Source: Streptococcus sp. CF8_St5-11
GTDB lineage: Bacteria; Bacillota; Bacilli; Lactobacillales; Streptococcaceae
Assembly (NCBI RefSeq): GCF_024295625.1
Contig: NZ_JANCOJ010000003.1
Location: 124,001-188,000, forward strand
DNA length: 64,000 bases
Direction: 5' to 3'
Shown here: one piece after another, positions 57,362 through 64,000 of the stretch
Layout: the number at the start of each line of letters is the position of its first letter
Position numbering within the stretch: the first letter of the stretch is position 1
Program-made: the position numbers and the translations under genes
The notes under the pieces: model-generated
What the model saw: the letters and a program-made list of their open reading frames with translations, nothing else
Databases searched by the model: none
Told to the model about the DNA's origin: nothing

Positions 57362-58705
57362 GTGTTAAAAATTTATGATACCATGTCTCGTGATTTGCGA
57401 GAATTTGTCCCCATCGAGGAAGGGAAGGTCCGCATGTATGTTTGTGGGCCAACAGTTTACAACTATATCCACGTTGGGAATGCCCGTTCAACGGTAGCCT
57501 TTGACACGATTCGTCGCTACTTTGAGTATCGTGGCTACGAAGTTGCCTATATTTCCAACTTTACCGATGTGGATGATAAGATCATCAACCGTGCCAAGGA
57601 AGAAGGCATCACCCCACAAGAAGTGGCGGATAAGTACATCGCGGCCTTTCGTGAGGATGTGACGGCTCTTGGGGTCAAGCCTGCAACCCGCCACCCTCGT
57701 GTGGTTGAGTTTATGGATGACATCATTCGCTTTGTTACCGACTTGATCGAAAAAGGCTATGCCTATGAGAGCCAAGGCGATGTCTATTTCCGTGTGGAAA
57801 AATCTCACAACTATGCTAAGTTAGCCAATAAAACTTTGGAAGACCTAGAGCTAGGAGCTTCTGGTCGGACAGATGAGGAAACAGCTCGCAAGGAAAATCC
57901 AGTCGATTTTGCCCTCTGGAAAGCTGCGAAGCCGGGTGAAGTTTCTTGGGAAAGCCCTTGGGGACCTGGTCGTCCTGGCTGGCACATTGAGTGTTCGGTC
58001 ATGTCAACGGGGATTTTAGGCGATACCATTGATATTCACGGTGGTGGAGCTGACCTTGAGTTTCCGCACCATACTAATGAAATTGCCCAGTCAGAGGCTA
58101 AAACTGGTCAAACCTTTGCTAATTACTGGATGCACAATGGCTTTGTCAATATTGACAATGTCAAGATGTCCAAGTCCTTGGGCAACTTTATCACTGTGCA
58201 TGATGCCTTGAAGACGATCGATGGCCAAGTGCTTCGCTTCTTCTTTGCGACCCAGCACTACCGCAAGCCCATTAACTTCACAGAAAAAGCTGTCCGCGAT
58301 GCGGAGACCAACCTTAAGTATTTGAAAAATACCTATGAGCAACCTTTCGCCGGAGAAGTGGATCCAGCAGACTTACAAAACTTTGTGGACAAGTTTATTG
58401 CGGCCATGGATGAAGATATCAATGCCGCAAACGGAATCACCGTTGTCTTTGAATTGGCCAAATGGATCAATTCAGGTCACTACAATCAAGACGTTAAGGA
58501 TGCCTTGGCAAAGATGTTAGAAGTCTTTGGAGTGGTCTTTGTTGAAGAAGTTTTGGATGCAGATATTGAAGCCTTGATCGCTGAACGTCAGGAAGCGCGG
58601 GCTAAGAAAGATTTTGCGCGAGCAGATGCCATTCGCGATGAATTGGCTGCGCAAGGAATCAAGCTCTTGGATACAAAAGAAGGTGTAAGGTGGACACGTG
58701 ATTGA
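57362..58705 (+). CDS. cysS: Cysteinyl-tRNA synthetase
   Basis: 447-aa class I synthetase. Zinc ligands and signatures: [16 protein letters not shown] (HIGH-equivalent), [19 protein letters not shown] with FPHHTNE (zinc site) and [10 protein letters not shown] helical anticodon-binding end follows. GTG 57362 gives the normal N-terminus [11 protein letters not shown]. No T-box leader in the 41-bp gap, so it depends on upstream transcription. It overlaps mrnC by 8 bases. Confidence 0.97.
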   Translation: MLKIYDTMSRDLREFVPIEEGKVRMYVCGPTVYNYIHVGNARSTVAFDTIRRYFEYRGYEVAYISNFTDVDDKIINRAKEEGITPQEVADKYIAAFREDVTALGVKPATRHPRVVEFMDDIIRFVTDLIEKGYAYESQGDVYFRVEKSHNYAKLANKTLEDLELGASGRTDEETARKENPVDFALWKAAKPGEVSWESPWGPGRPGWHIECSVMSTGILGDTIDIHGGGADLEFPHHTNEIAQSEAKTGQTFANYWMHNGFVNIDNVKMSKSLGNFITVHDALKTIDGQVLRFFFATQHYRKPINFTEKAVRDAETNLKYLKNTYEQPFAGEVDPADLQNFVDKFIAAMDEDINAANGITVVFELAKWINSGHYNQDVKDALAKMLEVFGVVFVEEVLDADIEALIAERQEARAKKDFARADAIRDELAAQGIKLLDTKEGVRWTRD

Positions 58706-59096
58706 TGTCAATCTAATCAATGGGATCGCCCTTGCCTTTGAAGGGGATGCGGTCTATTCCATGTATATTCGTAGGCACCTAATTTTTCAAGGGATGACCA
58801 AGCCCAATAAGCTTCACCAGGCTGCAACCCGCTACGTCTCTGCTAGAGCTCAGGCTAGCTTGATTGAAAGCATGCTGGAGCAAGAAATTCTGACAGAAAA
58901 AGAGTTGGAGATCTACAAGCGCGGTCGCAATACCAATAGCCATACCAAGGCCAAAAATGCGGATGTCGTGACTTATCGCATGTCGACAGGCTTTGAAGCC
59001 GTCATGGGCTATCTTCATATGACGGGTGAGCTTGCTCGTTTAGAAGAATTGATCAACTGGTGCATCCAGCAAGTAGAAGAAGGAAGAAAGCAGTGA
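58698..59096 (+). CDS. mrnC: Mini-ribonuclease III
   Basis: 132 aa. RNase III catalytic domain only, without a dsRNA-binding domain: [21 protein letters not shown] (acidic metal ligands), [30 protein letters not shown] (conserved Asn, Glu). It matures 23S rRNA ends in Bacillus and streptococci. GTG 58698 overlaps the cysS end, the usual streptococcal coupling. It overlaps the next gene by 4 bases. Confidence 0.95.
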   Translation: MIDVNLINGIALAFEGDAVYSMYIRRHLIFQGMTKPNKLHQAATRYVSARAQASLIESMLEQEILTEKELEIYKRGRNTNSHTKAKNADVVTYRMSTGFEAVMGYLHMTGELARLEELINWCIQQVEEGRKQ

Positions 59097-59953
59097 AAAA
59101 TATCAGAGAGTGGTTTCCTCATGCAGAGGTGACGGATCAAGCCCATCCACCAGCTGGTTATGTAGCGATACCCCTTCAGGCTCATCAATGGCTGCTACTG
59201 AAGGAAGAAGAGCTAACCGAGCGAGAAAAACAATTGATTTCCTGGTTGGGAGGTGAAGAAGAGGTTGCCCCCAATCCTTGGTACCAATACCTGATCGATG
59301 GAAAGGGAGAAGCCCCTCAGGTCATCAAAAAAATGCAGCTTGTCTATTGCCATCTCTCGCACTCAACAGCGGAAGGGATGGCTTCTTGGTTAGAGATGAT
59401 GCAGACACTCTTGCCCAACTTCCGAGCAACCTTGCAACTGAGTGGACAAGATTATGTGCTCATTCTGGACCAGGACCAGTCTTTGCCTGTGGCCGATATC
59501 TTAAAAGATACCGTCTCTGCTATGGAATATGACTTCAATATTCGTTTATCTATCCTGGTCGGGCAAGTATGGGCCGACTCAAAGGAAGGAAAAGTGTCTC
59601 CGGTTATACGAGCAGAACAGGCGGTCTTTCGACCTTGGATCCGAGAAGGGCATCAAGGCGTCTATCGCTTTTCCCAACTCTATCTGTGGGGGATCGAGCA
59701 GGCAGGTCTGGACCTTACTCCAATCAAAGAAAGCTTGTATCAGTTGATTGAAAGTCAAGATCAATTGCAAGACATCATTGTCGCTCTTTGGGAAAATGGG
59801 GCAGTCGTGACCAAGGCGGCCCAGCAACTCTATCTCCATCGCAATTCGCTCCAATACAAGATTGATAAGTGGGAAGAGCTAACGGGTCTCCAGTTGAAAA
59901 ATCTGACAGATCTGGCTCTTTGCTACCATTTAGTCTTGCAAGATGTCATTTAA
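59093..59953 (+). CDS. PucR/CdaR-type helix-turn-helix regulator
   Basis: 286 aa. A central domain of the PucR/GGDEF-like-related kind ([13 protein letters not shown]) and a C-terminal HTH_30: [20 protein letters not shown], then [15 protein letters not shown]. Such proteins regulate sugar or sugar-acid use. The GTG at 59093 overlaps the mrnC stop (GTGA); an earlier in-frame GTG at 59060 lies deeper in mrnC and is disfavoured. Position just upstream of msmK suggests control of carbohydrate uptake, but direct control is inferred. Confidence 0.85.
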   Translation: MKNIREWFPHAEVTDQAHPPAGYVAIPLQAHQWLLLKEEELTEREKQLISWLGGEEEVAPNPWYQYLIDGKGEAPQVIKKMQLVYCHLSHSTAEGMASWLEMMQTLLPNFRATLQLSGQDYVLILDQDQSLPVADILKDTVSAMEYDFNIRLSILVGQVWADSKEGKVSPVIRAEQAVFRPWIREGHQGVYRFSQLYLWGIEQAGLDLTPIKESLYQLIESQDQLQDIIVALWENGAVVTKAAQQLYLHRNSLQYKIDKWEELTGLQLKNLTDLALCYHLVLQDVI

Positions 59954-59966
59954 ACGGAATCAATCG

Positions 59967-60007
59967 AGAGTTTTGTGCAACTTGCACAAAACTCTTTTTC
60001 TTTTTTG
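59967..60007 (+). terminator. Terminator after the PucR-type gene
   Basis: AGAGTTTTGTGCAA-C-TTGCACAAAACTCT (59967-59995), a 14-bp perfect stem, then T-rich. Confidence 0.92.
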
Positions 60008-60024
60008 TGAGACTTGCCATAGCT

Positions 60025-60053
60025 TTGTAAAGCGTTTTCATTTACAATAGAAT
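60025..60053 (+). promoter_or_regulatory. msmK promoter with overlapping cre site
   Basis: TTGTAA (60025-60030), 17 bp, TAGAAT (60048-60053). TGTAAAGCGTTTTCA (60026-60040) fits the CcpA-binding cre consensus and covers the -35 box, so repression by CcpA on preferred sugars is expected. Confidence 0.7.
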
Positions 60054-60077
60054 TATAAAAATCAAAGGAGTACCATC

Positions 60078-61208
60078 ATGGTAGAATTAAATCTTAAAAA
60101 TATTTACAAAAAATATCCAAACAGCGAACACTATTCAGTTGAAGATTTCAACTTGGACATCAAAGACAAAGAGTTTATCGTTTTCGTAGGTCCTTCAGGA
60201 TGTGGTAAATCAACAACTCTTCGTATGATTGCTGGTCTTGAAGATATCACAGAAGGTGAATGTTCCATCGATGGTACTGTTGTAAATAACGTAGCACCTA
60301 AAGACCGTGACATCGCCATGGTATTCCAAAACTACGCTCTTTACCCACACATGACTGTGTACGATAACATGGCCTTTGGTTTGAAATTGCGTAAATACAG
60401 CAAGGAAGATATCGACAAACGTGTACAAGAAGCAGCTGAAATCCTTGGCTTGAAAGAATTCTTGGATCGTAAACCAGCTGACCTTTCTGGTGGTCAACGT
60501 CAACGTGTGGCTATGGGACGTGCCATTGTCCGTGATGCAAAAGTGTTCTTGATGGACGAACCATTGTCAAACTTGGATGCGAAACTTCGTGTATCCATGC
60601 GTGCTGAAATCGCGAAAATCCACCGCCGTATCGGAGCTACAACCATCTACGTAACTCACGACCAAACAGAAGCGATGACATTGGCTGACCGTATCGTTAT
60701 CATGTCTGCTACTAAAAACCCAGCTGGTACTGGTACAATTGGACGTGTAGAACAAATCGGAACTCCTCAAGAAGTATACAAAAACCCAGTGAACAAATTC
60801 GTAGCTGGATTCATCGGAAGCCCTGCAATGAACTTCATTAACGTGAAATTGGAAGGTGGACACATCGTTGCTAATGGATTGAATTTGAAAGTTCCAGAAG
60901 GTGCTTTGAAAGTTCTTCGTGAAAAAGGCTATGATGGTAAAGAATTGATCTTTGGTATCCGTCCAGAAGACGTGAATACAGAAGCTGCATTCCTTGAAAC
61001 TTTCCCAGAATCAGTTGTGAAAGCTACGATCTCTGTGTCTGAGTTGCTCGGTTCTGAATCTCACTTGTATTGCCAAGTTGGTGACAACGAATTCATCGCT
61101 AAAGTGGATGCGCGTGACTACCTTGGAACTGGTGCAACCATCGAACTTGGATTTGACTTGAACAAAGCTCACTTCTTCGACAAAGAAACTGAAAAAACAG
61201 TATACTAA
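60078..61208 (+). CDS. msmK: MsmK, shared sugar ABC transporter ATPase
   Basis: 376 aa. Walker A GPSGCGKST (38-46), signature LSGGQRQR (about 136), Walker B VFLMDEPLSNLDAKLR, then a regulatory TOBE/MalK-type C-terminal domain. In streptococci MsmK energises several carbohydrate importers (raffinose, maltodextrin, sialic acid, cellobiose) encoded elsewhere, which fits its stand-alone location. Codons are of the high-expression type. RBS AAAGGAG. It is under the cre-bearing promoter. Confidence 0.95.
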   Translation: MVELNLKNIYKKYPNSEHYSVEDFNLDIKDKEFIVFVGPSGCGKSTTLRMIAGLEDITEGECSIDGTVVNNVAPKDRDIAMVFQNYALYPHMTVYDNMAFGLKLRKYSKEDIDKRVQEAAEILGLKEFLDRKPADLSGGQRQRVAMGRAIVRDAKVFLMDEPLSNLDAKLRVSMRAEIAKIHRRIGATTIYVTHDQTEAMTLADRIVIMSATKNPAGTGTIGRVEQIGTPQEVYKNPVNKFVAGFIGSPAMNFINVKLEGGHIVANGLNLKVPEGALKVLREKGYDGKELIFGIRPEDVNTEAAFLETFPESVVKATISVSELLGSESHLYCQVGDNEFIAKVDARDYLGTGATIELGFDLNKAHFFDKETEKTVY

Positions 61209-61224
61209 TACCTACTGACACTAT

Positions 61225-61260
61225 AGAGACTGAGACGATTTGTCTCGGTCTCTTTCATTT
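61225..61260 (+). terminator. Terminator after msmK
   Basis: AGAGACTGAGAC (61225-61236) with GTCTCGGTCTCT (61242-61253), one G-T pair, then T-rich. Partial read-through to the next gene is possible. Confidence 0.75.
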
Positions 61261-61274
61261 TAAGGAGACAAGAC

Positions 61275-62942
61275 ATGGAAAAAGACTGGTGGAAGGGGAA
61301 GGTTGCTTACCAGATCTACCCAAAAAGCTTTAAGGACAGCAATGGCGATGGTGTCGGTGATTTAAAAGGAATCACGGAGAAACTCGATTACCTTCAAGAC
61401 TTGGGGATTGATATCCTCTGGTTATCGCCTATTTACAAGAGTCCGTTTATTGACCAGGGCTATGATATTTCTGACTATTATGCCATTGATCCTATTTTTG
61501 GAACTATGGAAGATATGGAGGAGCTGATTGCGGAAGGTAAGAAACGGGGCATTTCTATCATTATGGACTTGGTGGTTAACCATTGCTCCAGTCATCACGA
61601 GTGGTTCCAAAAGGCTTTAGCAGATCCAGATGGCCCTTATGCGGACTACTTTTACTTCATCGAAAGTGACAAAGAACCCAACAACTGGGAAAGTTACTTT
61701 GGGGGCAGTGTTTGGGAGCCGGTTCCTGGCACCAATAAGTACTATCTCCATTCTTTCCATAAGGACCAGCCAGACCTCAATTGGCAAAATCCTATCTTGC
61801 GCGAAGAAATTTACAAGATGATCAACTGGTGGTTGGACAAGGGAATTGCGGGCTTTAGGATCGATGCTATTATCAATATCAAAAAAGATCTAGAATGGCG
61901 TTCGCTTCCGTCTGATCGCGAAAATGGCTTGGTCCCAGTACCGGAGTCTCTAGTGAATGCCCAATCGATTGAACCATTCTTGCAAGAGTTAAAGGAGCGA
62001 ACCTTCGCCAAGTACAATGCCTTCACAGTAGGGGAAGTGTTCAATGAAACCGACGAAGAGTTACATTTCTTTATCGGAAAAGATGGCGTTTTCTCATCGA
62101 TCTTTGATTTCAAACAAACCTGCTTAGGGAAGGAAGGAAAAGGCTGGTTTGACCATAGTCTTCCAACAGCAGATGAACTCAAGGAAAGTATTTTCCAAGC
62201 GCATGAGCGCGCAGATAGTATTGGAGTTCTCTCGACCATCATTGAAAACCACGATGAGCCTCGTGGGGTGTCCCATTATATTGCTGAAGGTCCAGTAAAC
62301 GACACCAGTAAAAAAGCTTTAGGGACTATTCAGGTTTTGCGCAAGGGAATTCCGTTTATCTATCAAGGCCAAGAAATTGGAATGGAAAACCAAGTCTTTG
62401 AATCAGTAGAGGACTTTGATGATATCGCGACCATCAATGGCTACCATGTGGCTAAAGAAGCTGGTTTGAGCGAGGAAGAAGCCTTAGCAGTGATTGCCAA
62501 CTACAGCCGAGACAATGCGCGGACACCGATGCAGTGGACAAGAGAGCCAGGTCTGGGCTTTAGCGATGGACCAGCCTGGCTGATCAGTCCCAAACCAGAT
62601 TATTCCATTAATGTGGAAGACCAGGAAAAGGATCCAGATTCTATTTTGAATTATTACCGTCAGCTGACGGCCTTGTATCGTCATCCCCTCTATGGGAATA
62701 CCATCCGGTTTGGAGATATGATCCCAGCTTATCGGGACCGTGAGAATATCATCGCCTTCGAACGCCGTGGGGACAAGCGTCTCATGGTAATCAGCAATTT
62801 CCAAAATCGCCAGGCCACTTTGGAGTTACCAGCTCCGATTAAAACGCTCGTTTTAAATAATACTGCTGGGTTGTTCCAAGAAGGAGACCAGGTATTAGAA
62901 TTGGCCCCTTACCAAAGCATTGTGCTGGAATTGGTGGAATAA
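61275..62942 (+). CDS. GH13 alpha-glucosidase (oligo-1,6-glucosidase type)
   Basis: 555-aa cytosolic glycoside hydrolase, GH13 subfamily 31 type. Motifs: YQIYPKSFKDSNGDGVGDLKG, MDLVVNHCSSHHEWF, GFRIDAIINIKKD (nucleophile Asp), FTVGEVF (acid/base Glu) and IIENHDEPRG (third Asp). It likely releases glucose from isomaltose or dextran fragments taken up by an MsmK-powered importer. Relatives are annotated dexB or malL; the exact linkage was not determined. It follows msmK by 67 bases with a strong RBS (AAGGAG). Confidence 0.9.
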   Translation: MEKDWWKGKVAYQIYPKSFKDSNGDGVGDLKGITEKLDYLQDLGIDILWLSPIYKSPFIDQGYDISDYYAIDPIFGTMEDMEELIAEGKKRGISIIMDLVVNHCSSHHEWFQKALADPDGPYADYFYFIESDKEPNNWESYFGGSVWEPVPGTNKYYLHSFHKDQPDLNWQNPILREEIYKMINWWLDKGIAGFRIDAIINIKKDLEWRSLPSDRENGLVPVPESLVNAQSIEPFLQELKERTFAKYNAFTVGEVFNETDEELHFFIGKDGVFSSIFDFKQTCLGKEGKGWFDHSLPTADELKESIFQAHERADSIGVLSTIIENHDEPRGVSHYIAEGPVNDTSKKALGTIQVLRKGIPFIYQGQEIGMENQVFESVEDFDDIATINGYHVAKEAGLSEEEALAVIANYSRDNARTPMQWTREPGLGFSDGPAWLISPKPDYSINVEDQEKDPDSILNYYRQLTALYRHPLYGNTIRFGDMIPAYRDRENIIAFERRGDKRLMVISNFQNRQATLELPAPIKTLVLNNTAGLFQEGDQVLELAPYQSIVLELVE

Positions 62943-63557
62943 GGAGAAACTTTGCATCAGTGTTGGACTTTAATGTAGAATAGTATTTTCATTAAATATT
63001 CTGGAGAAATTTATATAAGTTTTTTATACTTTAGAATCAGTCAAGTATAAACTGAAACTTTCCGCCGTGAGAAAAGTGCTTGAAACATTATTGTTTCAAG
63101 CACTCGGGAGTTTTGGGAGTAAAACAGTTCGGGGAACTGTTTTAGCCTGAGCCTAAAAATTAAAAAGCGAAGGGGTCCAAAACGAATTGAACACGGGCTG
63201 CGGATTGTGTCAAAAGCGCAAAATACATTAGTACTAAATCCAAGACACAGTAGCTGATTGAATTCTTCTCTCACCTTTTAGCTTGGAAGAATCCTAATCA
63301 GCCTTGTGGGGGCAGGACAACGAAGCAATACCATACAAAAGTGCTTCTGTCCTGCTCCCTATTTTGACTGTATCCGCAGACGCCCTTTATATCTTAATCA
63401 GTCATGGAACTTCCTGGATTGCTGAAATCATCCACCGGATAATTTCACCTAACCTCCGTACTCACCTAAGGAAAGTTTTGAAAGATATTTTATCTCCAAA
63501 AAGAACCTTCGCGTCTGCGAAGGTTCTTTTCATGTTATCCAAGTCTAAAGCTGGAAC
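62943..63557. other. 615-bp intergenic region with a chain of hairpins
   Basis: No convincing gene. In order: a perfect 13-bp stem AGTGCTTGAAACA/TGTTTCAAGCACT (63075-63104), AAAACAGTTC/GAACTGTTTT (63121-63143), a long imperfect stem GCTGATTGAATTC.../...GAAGAATCCTAATCAGC (63253-63302), and GGGGGCAGGAC/GTCCTGCTCCC with inner GAAGCA/TGCTTC (63308-63359). The layout echoes the 177-bp repeats. A terminator for the minus-strand gene lies at 63501. Confidence 0.55.
63501..63528 (-). terminator. Terminator of the minus-strand surface protein gene
   Basis: AAGAACCTTCGC-GTCT-GCGAAGGTTCTT. Read on the minus strand it is followed by a T5 run. Confidence 0.8.
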
Positions 63558-64000
63558 TTATTCAACTTCTTTCTTTTTCAAGAGGAGGAAGCCTCCGCTA
63601 ATGGCTAACAAGAAGCCTGAAAGAATGAAGCGCGCCGTTGTGTCTTCTCCAGTTTGTGGCAATTGTGCCTTGGATGGACTTTCTTGAAAGCTTTGTCCTA
63701 CTTGGTAAGTCAAGGATTGCACACTTTCTCCATTTTCAGTTGTCATTTCTTTTTGTGGAAGGAGAACTTTAGGAGTCTCCTTCTTGGTCAAGATTGGCTG
63801 TGGAGTGGTTGTTTGGTTATGAATTGGAACCACCACTTGATCTGGTTCTTTAGCTGGAATGTAATCCATCAAGCTAGCCAACTTGCTGCCAAAGATCGCA
63901 TTGGTTACCCAGCGGAAGAAGTGGACAGGGTGTTGACGGTTGGTTGGATTTCCGGCATAGACAAAGAGTGGTTGTCCCATCAGTTCTCCAGAGATCGCCA
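63558..64000 (-). CDS. C-terminal part of an LPXTG-anchored surface protein
   Basis: 3' end of a gene that starts beyond the window; the frame is open across base 64000 (SGELMGQPLFVYAGNPTN). The visible ~147 residues are a folded end (GNPTNRQHPVHFFRWVTNAIFG), a Pro/Thr/Gln-rich wall-spanning linker, LPQTGEDT, a membrane helix (FILSGFLLAISGGFLLL) and KKKEVE. Sortase A should link it to peptidoglycan. The upstream catalytic or binding domain is not in view, so function cannot be stated. Confidence 0.88.
   Translation of the reverse strand, partial: AISGELMGQPLFVYAGNPTNRQHPVHFFRWVTNAIFGSKLASLMDYIPAKEPDQVVVPIHNQTTTPQPILTKKETPKVLLPQKEMTTENGESVQSLTYQVGQSFQESPSKAQLPQTGEDTTARFILSGFLLAISGGFLLLKKKEVE

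Noticed and set aside
63041-63274. Minus-strand 77-codon frame between the alpha-glucosidase and the surface gene
   Set aside because: It covers three perfect hairpins of the intergenic element; Cys/Phe-rich translation without RBS looks random.
63304-63687. Plus-strand 127-codon frame over the end of the surface protein gene
   Set aside because: Antisense to the LPQTG gene and starting inside a hairpin; no protein-like features.

Overview
The window is chromosomal DNA from a Streptococcus, most like the oral mitis/sanguinis/parasanguinis groups. The evidence is the housekeeping gene content and order (clpE end; yajC; uppS-cdsA-rseP-proS; polC; pepS; def; rsuA; rpsO; pnp-cysE-GNAT-cysS-mrnC; msmK), LPXTG surface proteins, short A/T-rich intergenic regions with strong sigma-A-type promoters, and AGGAG ribosome binding sites. 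Species was not resolved from the sequence alone.

Layout. 1-6.2 kb: end of clpE, a small HTH-like gene, yajC, then an isoprenoid/phospholipid/membrane-protease/prolyl-tRNA operon. 6.2-6.8 kb: a lipoprotein on the minus strand. 7.0-21.9 kb: a complete Firmicutes-type type VII secretion system (T7SSb: esxA, esaA, essA, esaB, essB, essC) followed by an A+T-rich cargo module. The composition changes abruptly inside essC near 16.5 kb. The cargo is an unknown 361-aa protein, a small helical Lap/WXG-like protein, an LXG-like protein with a glycine-rich non-enzymatic C-terminus, a lipoprotein and its leaderless paralogue, a WXG-containing helical protein and a DUF3592-like membrane protein. This is the expected layout of a secreted antibacterial toxin with targeting and immunity factors. 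The module ends in a terminator that cuts into a small damaged gene in front of polC.

22.4-34.6 kb: polC, then an accessory stretch. It holds two overlapping DUF262 genes, only the second with a DUF1524 HNH nuclease end (a likely anti-phage pair), a DinJ/YafQ toxin-antitoxin pair, an Imm26-like gene, a 49-aa membrane peptide and a 950-aa protein joining a beta-helix-like N-terminus to two CbxX-type AAA+ domains. 34.6-43.7 kb: pepS, a GlsB-type membrane protein, two tandem DUF443-like five-TM proteins (the family of a known T7SS immunity protein), an 8-TM protein, def, a Crp/Fnr regulator divergent from two paralogous MFS transporters, and rsuA. 44-47 kb: a collagen-binding-type, CnaB-repeat, LPSTG-anchored adhesin. 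47-64 kb: rpsO, a DUF4649 gene, trxA, pepF, two related lipoproteins, pnp-cysE-GNAT-nucleoside phosphorylase-cysS-mrnC-PucR regulator, msmK under a CcpA-type site, a GH13 alpha-glucosidase, and the 3' end of an LPQTG surface protein.

A 177-bp repeat with terminal inverted repeats occurs three times in the same orientation (34.6, 43.8 and 46.8 kb), each time just after a gene. A structurally similar but sequence-divergent element lies near 63.1-63.4 kb. The main themes are interbacterial competition (T7SS cargo plus scattered immunity-type genes), phage defence (DUF262 pair) and host/biofilm attachment (LPXTG proteins), inserted among conserved housekeeping operons.
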